A stretch of DNA of 64,000 nucleotides. Source: an uncultured Anaerolineales bacterium (lineage in GTDB: Bacteria > Chloroflexota > Anaerolineae > Anaerolineales > UBA6663). This document shows, piece after piece, positions 1 through 8,088 of this stretch (position 1 is the first letter of the stretch; the number at the start of each line of letters is the position of its first letter). Position numbers and translations under genes: made by a program. The notes under the pieces are model-generated. The model made no database searches. It was not told the DNA's origin and worked only from the letters and a program-made list of their open reading frames with translations. Location of the stretch: positions 62,001 to 126,000 of the forward strand of contig CALFZO010000052.1 of the NCBI GenBank assembly GCA_937952305.1, read 5' to 3'.

Positions 1-431
1 CCCGTCACCGCCCCGGCCGACGCGATCATCAGGATCTCCATGCCGGCCGCCAGGGCCGTCACGCGGCGGCTGAGGCCGCGCTCTTTGTAAAGCACCGCGC
101 GCCCGGCGATATGCCATGGCGCACCCGGCAGCCGGGCCGCCACCAGCGTCAGGGCATAGATGCGCAGGTGTTCACGGTAGGAGAGGCGGCCGCCCAGGTG
201 CTGCAGGAGCCGGCTCCACGCATAGATGGCCAGACCCAGCGCCACCAAATAGGCGGGCACGGCGGCCGCCAGGGGCCACCAGCGGACGCGCCAGTCGTAA
301 GTCGACAACTGCGGCCAGGAACTGACGACCAGGGCCGCGAGCACGCCGCCCGAGAGCAGCAGGAAGAGGCCGTGCACAGCCAGCCGCCGCCACCGGCCCG
401 CCAGAGCCGTCCGCACACGCTCCAGCGCCAT
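1..431 (-). CDS. LPG_synthase_TM-like integral membrane protein (partial)
   Basis: The reading frame starts at ATG 431 and runs open off the left edge, so about 143 N-terminal residues are visible. There is a hydrophobic segment near residues 18-38 and another near 50-70. A short motif, RLPGAPWHIAGR, follows at about residue 103; it resembles the conserved loop of the lysylphosphatidylglycerol synthase transmembrane family (UPF0104/YbhN). In polysaccharide clusters such proteins are usually annotated as flippase-like, but no substrate can be read from the sequence. It lies 2 bp after the stop of the upstream methyltransferase, so it is probably co-transcribed. The family call is moderately sure and the function is not known. 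Confidence 0.6.
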   Translation of the reverse strand, partial: MALERVRTALAGRWRRLAVHGLFLLLSGGVLAALVVSSWPQLSTYDWRVRWWPLAAAVPAYLVALGLAIYAWSRLLQHLGGRLSYREHLRIYALTLVAARLPGAPWHIAGRAVLYKERGLSRRVTALAAGMEILMIASAGAVT

Positions 432-433
432 GG

Positions 434-1150
434 TCAGCGGGTCCGCCGGACCAGGTACACGAACGAGTTCGCCCAGTTGAGCGGCAGGAACGGCGTCAAC
501 AGCAGGCGCACCAGCGCTTTGGGCCGCCGCAGATAGCTCTGCCAGTCCGTCCAGGAGAGCGGCCACTCGCACTCATACTTGTAGGTCCGCAGCACGGTCA
601 GGCCGTGCCGCTCGATCAGGTCCTGCCATTCATAGCGGGCGGCGTAGCGCTGAATGGGCTGGCCGTCGTCGGCGGTGCGCCCCTCGTGCAGGGCGTTGAG
701 CATGTTGGCGAAGAGGCTGTAGGTGTTGGGCAGCAGCAAACAGCCCAGACCGTCCGGCCGCAGCACCCGCGCCATCTCACGCAAGCCTTGGGCCGGATCG
801 ACGTAGTGCTCGAGGCTGCCGATGTTGGTGAGCCGGTCGAACAAACCGTCCGGGAAGGGCAAGGCCTCGCCATTGCTCACCAACAGGCGCGCCGTCGCCT
901 CCGGGCTCACCTGGACCGCCGAGATAGATAGGTCGCTGCCATAGGCGCGCAGGCCGCGTTCCGCCGCCAATTCCGACAGACGGCCCTGGCCGCAGGCCAC
1001 ATCCAGATACGTTTGCCCGGCCTGCGGTTCGATCAGGCTCAGGATCCAGCGGTAGAACGAATCCGAGTGGCGGATCGGGCGGTCCACATACAAATGATCA
1101 TAGGCCTCCCGCAGGGCGCCATCGCCGCGCACATGATGAATCTCAATCAT
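434..1150 (-). CDS. Class I SAM-dependent methyltransferase
   Basis: A 238-residue protein with the methyltransferase motif I YLDVACGQGRL at about residues 48-58, a motif II acidic region (SDLS) and the post-motif LRPDG typical of Methyltransf_11 enzymes. Its start overlaps the end of the preceding methyltransferase gene by 8 bp, and its stop is 2 bp from the flippase-like gene, so translation is probably coupled. In this glycosyltransferase-rich setting it most likely methylates a sugar or lipid-linked intermediate. The substrate cannot be deduced and small-molecule methylation elsewhere is possible. Confidence 0.75.
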   Translation of the reverse strand: MIEIHHVRGDGALREAYDHLYVDRPIRHSDSFYRWILSLIEPQAGQTYLDVACGQGRLSELAAERGLRAYGSDLSISAVQVSPEATARLLVSNGEALPFPDGLFDRLTNIGSLEHYVDPAQGLREMARVLRPDGLGCLLLPNTYSLFANMLNALHEGRTADDGQPIQRYAARYEWQDLIERHGLTVLRTYKYECEWPLSWTDWQSYLRRPKALVRLLLTPFLPLNWANSFVYLVRRTR

Positions 1151-2084
1151 CAGACTCTCCCTCTCGACGCCGGGCGAAAAACACCATGATCGAGCCGCGG
1201 CCGAGGCGTTCCACGATTTCGAAATACGGCAGGAGCAGCACCCGCGCCCCGGCTGATTGCGCCAACCCCAGAAGGACGCGCTGCAGCCCCGGCGCCACCG
1301 CCCGCGCTTCCAGCCACAGGCGCAGGCTCAGCACGAGCAGCCAGTGCCGGCCTCGGAAATGCCGGACCGCCTGCACTTCCCAACCGGCCTCCGCGAGCAG
1401 CCGGCGCATCACCGCCTGCGGAAACAGCCAGAAGTGGCGGGGCATGTCCCAGCCGGCCCAGGCCGGTCCAAACCAGCCCGCCTCCAGGCTCTCCGGGTCC
1501 GGGACACTGATCACGAGCAGAGCGCCGGGCCGCGCGATTCGGGCGGCCTCGCGCAGGGCCGCCGGCGGATCGGCCAGGTGCTCGAGCACGTCCCAGAACG
1601 AGACCAGGTCAAAGGCGGCGTCCGGGTAGCGATTATGCATGAAGTCGGCTTCGTCCACCGCCAGGCCATTCCGGGCGCGCGCCTCCGCCGCAATCCGGCC
1701 ATTCAGCTCCAGCCCCTGCACCTGCCAGCCCCGGCGGCGCAGGCCAGCCAGAAAGTCGCCGCGCGCGCAGCCGACGTCTAACGCGCGGCCCGGCTGGCCG
1801 CTGGCCTCCCGCAGCACCGCGCGCACCTGCTTGTCCACGCCGTAGTCGTAGAGCCAGCGCTGCAGGCCGGTCAGCACCGCCGGCCCGTAAGGGACGTAGT
1901 CCTCCGGATACAACTCGCCGAAGGCCTCCGGCCCGGGCAGCGGCCAGAGAAAGACCGTGCCGCACGCGCGGCAGCGGTAGACCGTGTAAGCGCCGGGCCG
2001 GCGATGCGCCCGGTCGCCACCGCGCATCAGGACGCCCGCGTCAGACCGGCCGCAGCCGAGACAAGAGGGAGAAGCGTGGGTCAT
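1143..2084 (-). CDS. Zinc-ribbon class I SAM methyltransferase
   Basis: A 313-residue protein. The N-terminus has two Cys pairs, C8xxC11 and C38xxC41, a small zinc ribbon that often precedes a Methyltransf_23-type domain in sugar and polysaccharide clusters. The SAM-binding motif I ALDVGCARGDF sits near residue 100, followed by SFWDVLEHL and an ARPGA post-motif. The C-terminal 100 residues contain the usual tryptophan/histidine-rich stretch of this subfamily. It lies in a minus-strand run of glycan genes, 27 bp from the glycosyltransferase upstream. A role in modifying a nucleotide sugar or glycan is inferred from context. Confidence 0.78.
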   Translation of the reverse strand: MTHASPSCLGCGRSDAGVLMRGGDRAHRRPGAYTVYRCRACGTVFLWPLPGPEAFGELYPEDYVPYGPAVLTGLQRWLYDYGVDKQVRAVLREASGQPGRALDVGCARGDFLAGLRRRGWQVQGLELNGRIAAEARARNGLAVDEADFMHNRYPDAAFDLVSFWDVLEHLADPPAALREAARIARPGALLVISVPDPESLEAGWFGPAWAGWDMPRHFWLFPQAVMRRLLAEAGWEVQAVRHFRGRHWLLVLSLRLWLEARAVAPGLQRVLLGLAQSAGARVLLLPYFEIVERLGRGSIMVFFARRREGESDD

Positions 2085-2111
2085 AGCAAAAGCCAGCGCG
2101 GTCGGGCCGGT

Positions 2112-3302
2112 TTAGGCCTCCGGGTACAGCCCGGCCTGGCCAACCGGTCCGCTGACGCGCCGATAGGCAGCCTCCAGATAATCGGCCTGGCGGCGCCAGC
2201 TGAACTCGCCCTCCGCCGCGCGCCGAGCCGCCTGGCCCAGCCGCGCCTGCTCAGCGGGATCGGCCAACAAAGCCAACGTGGCCGCGGCAAAAGCGCCCGG
2301 CTCGTCCGGCGCCACAACGCCGAGTTGATACTGCGGCACGACCGCGGCCAGGTCGCCCACACCGGTCGCCACCACCGGGCGCGCCACGGTCATGTAGTCG
2401 TTGAGTTTCAACGGCCAGCGGCCGCGGTTGGCGCCGGTGTCGCACAAGGGCAGCCAGCACACCTCGCAGGCCGCCAGAAACGGATACAGCTGACCAGTGG
2501 CTAGCGGTCCGGTCCGCACCACGCGCTCGGGCTGATCGAGGTCGGCCTCGATGGGACGGTTGAAGTAACCGACCAGCAGCAGCCGCGCGTCCGGCCGGGC
2601 GCGATGCACGTGGTTGAGGGCCGCGGCCATCAGGGCGGCGTCGCGCGCATAAGTCCCGCCGACAAAGCCGATGAGCGGAGCCGGCCCGGCCAGGCCCACC
2701 TGTGCACGAGCGGCGGCGCGGTCCAGGACGGGGACGCGGGTGTCCGAGCCGTTGCGGATCAGGGTGACGGTCTCCGCCGGAACGCCGAGCGCCCGCGCGC
2801 GCGCGCCCAGGAACGTGTTGATGACGGTCGTGCCCGCCGCGCGCCTACGAAAGCGCTCCTCGAAGAAGGTCTCCACCGGCCGGAGCACGGCCCGCAGGAG
2901 CGGGTTCGGGCGCTCTTCCACAGAGCCGCCGCGGCCAAACCAGTCACACCAGTCCATCAGCAGACGCGCGCCGCGGCGCTGCGCGGCCAGGGCCGGCGCC
3001 AGCACCACCGGCCGCGCTTCAAAGGCATGGACGATATCAAACGTCCGGCCCGTCAGCCAGCCGATCCGGCGCAGCGCCGCCCACGGGTCCCAGCCCGAGC
3101 GCAGCGCGCCACTGGTGAGGTCTGGCGCTTCGACGATGTGCAGGCCGGCCTCAGCGCGTTCGCGGAAGCGCAGCCGGGCGGCGCGGGCCGTCGCCAGCAA
3201 GGTCACGGCGTGGCCGCGGGCGGCCAACTCGCGCCCGAGATGATAGGCCCGCCAGTAGGTGCCCTGGCCGACCAGGTTGAACACGATCAACAGGATGCGC
3301 AT
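2112..3302 (-). CDS. Glycosyltransferase family 4-type
   Basis: A 396-residue protein with the GT-B architecture. The N-terminal Rossmann half opens with RILLIVFNLVGQGTYWR, and HAFEARPVV lies near residue 90. The C-terminal half has FVGGTYARDAA, a glycan-donor region with PLKLNDYMTVARPVVATG, and a C-terminal helix. The PLKLxxYMxxxxPVVAT segment corresponds to the nucleotide-sugar-binding EX7E region of GT4 enzymes, although the first acidic residue is not conserved here. It likely adds one sugar to a lipid-linked repeat unit on the cytoplasmic side of the membrane. Donor and acceptor are unknown. Confidence 0.78.
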   Translation of the reverse strand: MRILLIVFNLVGQGTYWRAYHLGRELAARGHAVTLLATARAARLRFRERAEAGLHIVEAPDLTSGALRSGWDPWAALRRIGWLTGRTFDIVHAFEARPVVLAPALAAQRRGARLLMDWCDWFGRGGSVEERPNPLLRAVLRPVETFFEERFRRRAAGTTVINTFLGARARALGVPAETVTLIRNGSDTRVPVLDRAAARAQVGLAGPAPLIGFVGGTYARDAALMAAALNHVHRARPDARLLLVGYFNRPIEADLDQPERVVRTGPLATGQLYPFLAACEVCWLPLCDTGANRGRWPLKLNDYMTVARPVVATGVGDLAAVVPQYQLGVVAPDEPGAFAAATLALLADPAEQARLGQAARRAAEGEFSWRRQADYLEAAYRRVSGPVGQAGLYPEA

Positions 3303-3317
3303 GCCGGCCGCCCCGCG

Positions 3318-4088
3318 TCAGTAATAGCTCTCCGACGCGAAGGTCGGGCTGTTGGCCGGCGCAAAGAACAGGTCGAATTGCCAGAGCGCGCCATCGCGGC
3401 GGCGCGGCAACGGGTCGCACAGGTCCACGCAGCGCAGCCCCAAGGTCTCCAGGTGGGCCACCATCTGGTGAAAGCGCAGATTCTCAGCTGAGAAGTTGAA
3501 GTTGTAGGTCTCGATCATGAGCAGAGCCGTCTGCGCCAGCGTCGCGCGGGCGCCGGCCAAGATCGGGACCTCGAAGCCGTGCGTGTCCAGTTTGAGGAAG
3601 TACGGCGGCGCCAGGCGGCGCTGCTGCACTTCCCAGTCGAGCGTGGTCACCGGCACGGTGATGCCGTTCTCGGGAAAAGGCGTGTGGGACGCGATCCCGC
3701 CCAGCAGGTCGGTCGCGTCGAAGTAGATCTCGCCCTGGGTGTCGCCGGCGGCCGCGATCACGTAATCCAGGTTGGCGCTGCTGCGCTTGAGCGCCGCCAG
3801 GGCCGGCTCATGCGGGCGCTGGGCCTCGATCAGGAGGTAATAGGCTTCCGGGAAGTAACGCCGGCAAACCTCGGTCCAGCGCCCGTCGGACGCGCCCACG
3901 TCCAGCACGGTGCCCACCGCTCCCGTGCGCTGGCGGCAGCGCCGCAGGGCCCCGTCGAGCGAGACCGTGTCCAGGTCCTGGCCCAGCCACTTCAGAGCGG
4001 TCAGGGCCAGGCCGCGCGCGCGCTCCTTGAGGCGGCGCAGGCCGGGCGCGGCGGGACGGCTGCGCCGGGCGTTGGGCGGCTGGCTCAT
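3318..4088 (-). CDS. FkbM family methyltransferase
   Basis: A 256-residue protein starting at ATG 4088, whose ATGA overlaps the stop of the upstream GT2 by 4 bp. A longer open frame upstream is a high-GC artefact. The SAM motif TVLDVGASDGRW is at about residues 59-70. The FkbM hallmarks are PYFLKLDTHGFEVPIL near residue 165 and LLMIETYNF near 195. FkbM enzymes O-methylate sugars or polyketides, and here a sugar hydroxyl of the polysaccharide is the most likely target. The call of the fold is firm, the substrate is inferred. Confidence 0.85.
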   Translation of the reverse strand: MSQPPNARRSRPAAPGLRRLKERARGLALTALKWLGQDLDTVSLDGALRRCRQRTGAVGTVLDVGASDGRWTEVCRRYFPEAYYLLIEAQRPHEPALAALKRSSANLDYVIAAAGDTQGEIYFDATDLLGGIASHTPFPENGITVPVTTLDWEVQQRRLAPPYFLKLDTHGFEVPILAGARATLAQTALLMIETYNFNFSAENLRFHQMVAHLETLGLRCVDLCDPLPRRRDGALWQFDLFFAPANSPTFASESYY

Positions 4089-4966
4089 AGGCGCACGCCA
4101 TCCCAGAGCCCGCGCCAGTAGGCGCTCAGGGCTTCCAGGCGCCGCCGGGCGAGCAGCCGCAGCGTGGTCCGCATGGCGCTGCTCAGTCGGTACGGGATCA
4201 CGATCAGCCAACGCCAGCCGCGCACGTGCTTGCGGAAGTACAGCACGCCGCTGCGCGCCATCCAGTAGCGCTCGTAGGGGGTGTCCAGGCCGCCGCTGGC
4301 CGCCGCCACCTTGTGCCAGAGTTTGGCCTTGGGCGCCAGCCTGATCGTGTAGCCGGCCTCGCGCACGCGCAGGCTCCAATCGGCGTCGTCGTAGTAATAG
4401 AAGAAGCGCTCGTCCAATCCGCCGCAGCGCTCCAGCACGGCGCGCGGCAGGAGCGCGGCGCAGGCGGTGGCGAAGTCGCGCTCGACGACGGCCTCCCATT
4501 GCCCGGTGTCGCGCGTGCCGCGCGCATCGCCCAGGTTCTCGTAGGTCCAGCGGCTCATGGCCGCGCCCACCGACCAGATGACGTCCGGCTGGCTATAGTA
4601 ATAGATCTTGGGCACCACCATCCCGACGCCGGCCGCCGTCACCGGCGCCATCAGGTGGGTCAGCATGGCCGGGTCGGCCACTGTGTCGTTGTTGAGCACC
4701 AATACGTATTCGGCGCCCCGCTCGAGCGCGTGCCGCCAGCCCTGGTTGACGGCGGCGGCAAAGCCGCGGTTGGCGGCATTCACCAGCAGTTCCACCTGCG
4801 GGAACTGGGCGCGCACGATTTCGGCCGTGCCATCCGTGGAGGCGTTGTCCACCAGCACCACCGCCAGACGCGGGTAGTCCATCTGGAACAGCGACTCCAG
4901 GCAGGCCAGCGTGTCGGCCTTCTGGTTCCAGGTCAGCAGAACCGCGTACACCAGGGGCTCGGTCAT
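4085..4966 (-). CDS. Glycosyltransferase family 2 (rhamnosyltransferase-like)
   Basis: A 293-residue GT-A enzyme. The N-terminal motif VYAVLLTWNQKADTLACL is followed by VLVDNASTDGT near residue 45, the DXD-like LVLNNDTVADP near residue 90, and the acceptor-side motif FFYYYDDADWSLRVREAG near residue 190, which matches the (E/D)DxD(W/L) element of GT2 rhamnosyltransferases. Both ends overlap neighbouring genes by ATGA (4 bp each), a strong sign of translational coupling with the two adjacent methyltransferases. It probably extends the polysaccharide repeat unit. Confidence 0.85.
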   Translation of the reverse strand: MTEPLVYAVLLTWNQKADTLACLESLFQMDYPRLAVVLVDNASTDGTAEIVRAQFPQVELLVNAANRGFAAAVNQGWRHALERGAEYVLVLNNDTVADPAMLTHLMAPVTAAGVGMVVPKIYYYSQPDVIWSVGAAMSRWTYENLGDARGTRDTGQWEAVVERDFATACAALLPRAVLERCGGLDERFFYYYDDADWSLRVREAGYTIRLAPKAKLWHKVAAASGGLDTPYERYWMARSGVLYFRKHVRGWRWLIVIPYRLSSAMRTTLRLLARRRLEALSAYWRGLWDGVRL

Positions 4967-5517
4967 CGCGCGGCCTCCGCCACGCCGAGCTGGTTGCCGC
5001 CCAGCAGGAAGGTGCGGTAGTGGATCAGCCGCAAGCCGTTCCGTTCCAGGCGTGGCTCCAGGCTGGCGCGGTTGAAGATCGTGGCATGCTCGTCCATGGC
5101 CGCCCGCGAGAACAGGCCCAGCCGCGCGCCCACCTGGTGCACGCGGTCCCCTGGCGGCGTCGGCGTGGTCAACACCACCCGGCCCGCCGGCCGCAGGCAG
5201 CCGGCCAACTGCCGCAGCACGCGGTCGGGGTCCTGCAGATGTTCGAGGATGGCCAGCAGGACGATGGTGTCGAAGCGCTCGTCTAAGGCGAGGTCGTCGC
5301 GGTCCAGATCGCGGCGCAGGAAACGCCGGCCCGGATAGTGAGCGGCCAGCCAGGCAATCGAGTCCGCGCTGCGCTCGACGCCCAGGTAGGTCTGGTCACT
5401 CGGCAGCCGAGCGACGAGCCAGCCATCGCTGCAGCCCAGGTCCAGGATGGCGCCGCGCAGGAACGGCCGCGCCGCCTGCCAGCGCTGTTCGCGCAGAAAA
5501 CCGGAGAGCACGGCCAC
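4963..5517 (-). CDS. Class I SAM methyltransferase, short form
   Basis: A 184-residue protein. No in-frame ATG lies downstream of the preceding gene's stop at 5520, so I chose GTG 5517, which leaves a 2 bp gap; GTG 5511 is the alternative. Motif I AILDLGCSDGWL is near residues 23-34, followed by DTIVLLAILEHLQDPDRVL and a LRPAGRVVLTTPTP segment. This is the Methyltransf_11/23 pattern. Its stop overlaps the start of the downstream GT2 by 4 bp. A role in glycan or sugar methylation is inferred from position. Confidence 0.75.
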   Translation of the reverse strand: MAVLSGFLREQRWQAARPFLRGAILDLGCSDGWLVARLPSDQTYLGVERSADSIAWLAAHYPGRRFLRRDLDRDDLALDERFDTIVLLAILEHLQDPDRVLRQLAGCLRPAGRVVLTTPTPPGDRVHQVGARLGLFSRAAMDEHATIFNRASLEPRLERNGLRLIHYRTFLLGGNQLGVAEAAR

Positions 5518-5519
5518 GG

Positions 5520-6410
5520 CTATTGTCCCAGCTGCTCTGTCTGCAGGAAGCGCGCCAGGCTCTCCGGCCAGGGCGGCAGGTCGGCCAGGCCGACCGAACG
5601 CAGGCGGGCGTTGTCGAGCGCGGTGTAGCGCGGGCGCCGGAAGAGGTCCTCCGGCTTGTCGGCCGGCGTGGTCGTGGGCTCGATGTCCAGCGTGCCGCCA
5701 ACTTGGCGCACGATCTCGCGCGCGAACGCGTACCAAGTGCAGGCGCCGCTGCCGGCCAGGTGATACAGGCCGTACGGCGCCGCGGCGGCCAGCAGGTCCA
5801 GCGTCTTCTCGGCGGCCGCCGCCGTCCAGGTGGGCGACATCACCTGATCGTCCACCACCTTCAGCGGCTCACCCGCCCGCAGCTTGCCCAGGATCAGCTT
5901 GACGAAGTTGGAGTTGTTCTTGGCGCGGCTCCCGGTGCGCCCGTAGACGCTGGCGATGCGCAGCACGTAGTGGCGCGGGCAGAAGGCGCTCACCAGCTGC
6001 TCGCCGGCCAGCTTGGAAGCGCCGTACAGGTTCGTCGGACAGGGCGCGTCGGCTTCCGTGTACGGCCGCGCGCGGTCCGCCGCCGCGCCGAAGACGTAGT
6101 CCGTGCTGAAGTGGACCAGGGTGGCGTCGCGGCTCGCGCACCAGCGTGCCAGGTGCCAGACGCCGAGCGCGTTGACGTCGAAGAAGGCGCGCTGCTCGGC
6201 CGCGCTCTCCTGCCGGGCGCCGTGCGCGGCCGTGGTGTTGATGACGAGCGCGGGCCGGGCCTGATCCAGCGCCGCCCACAGCGCCGCCGCCTCGGTTATT
6301 TCCAGCTCCGGGCGATTCAGCTCCAGCGGCGTTTCGCCGCGCGCGCGCAGGGCGGCCGCCAGGTCCACGCCCAACTGGCCGCGCGCGCCCAGGATGGCAA
6401 TCCGGCTCAT
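5520..6410 (-). CDS. rfbD: dTDP-4-dehydrorhamnose reductase-like (RmlD)
   Basis: A 296-residue extended SDR protein. The N-terminal GARGQLGVDL is the RmlD-specific nucleotide-binding loop. The active-site motif YGASKLAGE supplies Tyr and Lys, and VHFSTDYVFG is characteristic of the family. RmlD reduces dTDP-4-dehydro-L-rhamnose to dTDP-L-rhamnose with NAD(P)H. An RmlC-like gene lies two genes upstream, supporting a deoxysugar pathway, but RmlA and RmlB are not in the window. The upstream epimerase stop directly abuts this start. Synthesis of another 6-deoxysugar is possible. Confidence 0.82.
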   Translation of the reverse strand: MSRIAILGARGQLGVDLAAALRARGETPLELNRPELEITEAAALWAALDQARPALVINTTAAHGARQESAAEQRAFFDVNALGVWHLARWCASRDATLVHFSTDYVFGAAADRARPYTEADAPCPTNLYGASKLAGEQLVSAFCPRHYVLRIASVYGRTGSRAKNNSNFVKLILGKLRAGEPLKVVDDQVMSPTWTAAAAEKTLDLLAAAAPYGLYHLAGSGACTWYAFAREIVRQVGGTLDIEPTTTPADKPEDLFRRPRYTALDNARLRSVGLADLPPWPESLARFLQTEQLGQ

Positions 6411-7448
6411 CTAGAACACCGAACCCGTGGTGGCGATGACCTGCTGGGCCTCTTCCAGGGCCCGCATCCAGCGGATGTTGTAGTAGCGCGGGTTGTCAAA
6501 GTCTGTGTACTGCCGCCGCCGGATCTCGGCCACCATCGTCGTCACCGACTCCTCGATGGAGACCGCCGGCCGGAAGCCCAGGGCCACTTCCAGCTTGCGG
6601 CCGCTGACGCGGTAATTGCGCACGCCCTTGTAAGCGTAATCGGCGCGCAGCTCCACCTTGACGCCGCACTCGCGCAGCGCTTCGCGGACGCGCAGCGCCA
6701 CCTCGCTGATGCGGAAATTCCGGTAGACCAGGTTGTAGATCTGGCCATTGATGACCTTGGCGTCGGCCTGGGCCAGCAGCCCGTAGGCCCGCGCCGCGTC
6801 GCGCACGTCGGCCAGCGGCCGCCACATCTCGCCGCCGTAATGCACGGTCAGCGTGCCCTGGCTGAGCGCGTCTTTGACAAAGGTGTTGACCACCAGGTCA
6901 TAGCGCATGCGCGGCGAGAAGCCGTACAGGGTGCCCTTGCGCAGGATGCAGACGGTGAACTGCGGCGAAGCCAGTTGCAGCAGGCCGATCTCGGCGGCGC
7001 GCTTGGAGCTGGAGTAGGCCGCGCGCGGGTCGACCTCGGAGGTCTCGTCCAGGAGCACATCGCGCTCCTCGTCCGCCACGCCGCGGTCGTAGATCGAGCA
7101 AGACGACGCGTACAGGTAGCGCGGCACCCCGTGCGCCAGGCACAGCTGCGCCAGCTGGAGGCTGGCGGTCGTATTCATCTCGAAGTTGGCCTTCGGGTTG
7201 TACTCGGCGGTCGGGTCGTTGGACAGCCCGCCGATGTTGATGACCGTGTCAACGGATTCCAGCAGTTCGGGCTTGATGGCGCGCATGTCGCCGGCGATGA
7301 CCTCGACGCGGTCACGAATGTCCGCCAGGCCCTGCTGCCCGAAATAGAACCGGTCCAGGATGCGGATCGCGTAGCCGCGCTCGGCCAATTCGTGGGCCAG
7401 GACCGCGCCCACATAGCCGCCGCCGCCCACCAGCAAGATCTTTTTCAT
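6411..7448 (-). CDS. NAD-dependent sugar epimerase/dehydratase
   Basis: A 345-residue extended SDR enzyme. GGGGYVGAVLAHEL at residues 8-21 binds NAD. VINIGGLSNDP, LYASSCSIYD and the catalytic YSSSKRAAE (Tyr/Lys) follow in the expected order. It lacks the T-D-E triad of RmlB, so it is not a standard dTDP-glucose 4,6-dehydratase; it looks closer to CDP- or GDP-sugar epimerases and reductases. It sits between RmlC- and RmlD-like genes, so it probably makes or alters a nucleotide deoxysugar for the glycosyltransferases around it. The exact reaction is not assignable. Confidence 0.78.
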   Translation of the reverse strand: MKKILLVGGGGYVGAVLAHELAERGYAIRILDRFYFGQQGLADIRDRVEVIAGDMRAIKPELLESVDTVINIGGLSNDPTAEYNPKANFEMNTTASLQLAQLCLAHGVPRYLYASSCSIYDRGVADEERDVLLDETSEVDPRAAYSSSKRAAEIGLLQLASPQFTVCILRKGTLYGFSPRMRYDLVVNTFVKDALSQGTLTVHYGGEMWRPLADVRDAARAYGLLAQADAKVINGQIYNLVYRNFRISEVALRVREALRECGVKVELRADYAYKGVRNYRVSGRKLEVALGFRPAVSIEESVTTMVAEIRRRQYTDFDNPRYYNIRWMRALEEAQQVIATTGSVF

Positions 7449-7469
7449 CGCGTCGCCTTCTCCACGGCT

Positions 7470-8042
7470 CTAGGCCTGGGCCCCGTAATGGAAGGCCGGC
7501 TTGGCCTGGTACTGGCGCAGGCTCATCCCGGCCTGGTCTCGCTTGGAGAGCACCGGATCGGTGATCGGCCAAGCGATCCCGAGGTCGGGGTCGTTCCAAG
7601 CCAGCGTGCCCTCCGACGAAGGCGTGTAAAAGCCCGAGCACTTGTATTGGACGTCGGCGGTGTCCGACAGGGTCAGAAAACCGTGGGCGAAGCCCGGCGG
7701 CACCCACAGCTGCTTGAAGTTGTCTTCGCTCAGCTCGATCCCGAACCAGCGGCCGAAGGTCGGCGAGCCGACGCGCACGTCCACGGCCACGTCGAAGATC
7801 GCGCCACGCGTGCAGCGGATGAGCTTGCCCATCGGCGCTGTCAGGTCCTGGTAGTGCAGGCCGCGCAACACCTTGGCGCTCGAGCGGGAGTGGTTGTCCT
7901 GCTTGAAGACGGCGTCCACGCCAGCCTGGGCGAAAGCGGCCTGATGGTAGTTTTCGATGAAGAAGCCGCGCTCATCCCGGAAATACTTGATCTCGATGAT
8001 GAGCAGGTCGGGCAGAGGTGTGGTGAGGGCAGTCGTTTCCAT
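7470..8042 (-). CDS. rfbC: dTDP-4-dehydrorhamnose 3,5-epimerase-like (RmlC)
   Basis: A 190-residue cupin. I chose ATG 8042, preceded by an AAAGAAAG purine tract, because it gives the usual family N-terminus; the open frame runs on upstream without support. Conserved elements in order are RDERGFFIE, RGLHYQ (catalytic His), FDVAVDVRVGSPTFG, the metal-free cupin strand PPGFAHGF, YKCSGFY and WNDPDLGIAWP. Length matches the 180-190 residue family norm. RmlC epimerises C3 and C5 of dTDP-4-dehydro-6-deoxyglucose. The RmlD-like enzyme two genes downstream would take its product. Confidence 0.87.
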   Translation of the reverse strand: METTALTTPLPDLLIIEIKYFRDERGFFIENYHQAAFAQAGVDAVFKQDNHSRSSAKVLRGLHYQDLTAPMGKLIRCTRGAIFDVAVDVRVGSPTFGRWFGIELSEDNFKQLWVPPGFAHGFLTLSDTADVQYKCSGFYTPSSEGTLAWNDPDLGIAWPITDPVLSKRDQAGMSLRQYQAKPAFHYGAQA

Positions 8043-8088
8043 GCTTTCTTTCTCGATAAAGTGGCGCGGCTGTTGGCGCCGCAGACGT

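Noticed and set aside
4963..5736. A 257-residue version of the short methyltransferase
   Set aside because: The extra N-terminal residues overlap rfbD in another frame and are Arg/Ala/Pro-rich. The GTG start at 5517 is preferred.
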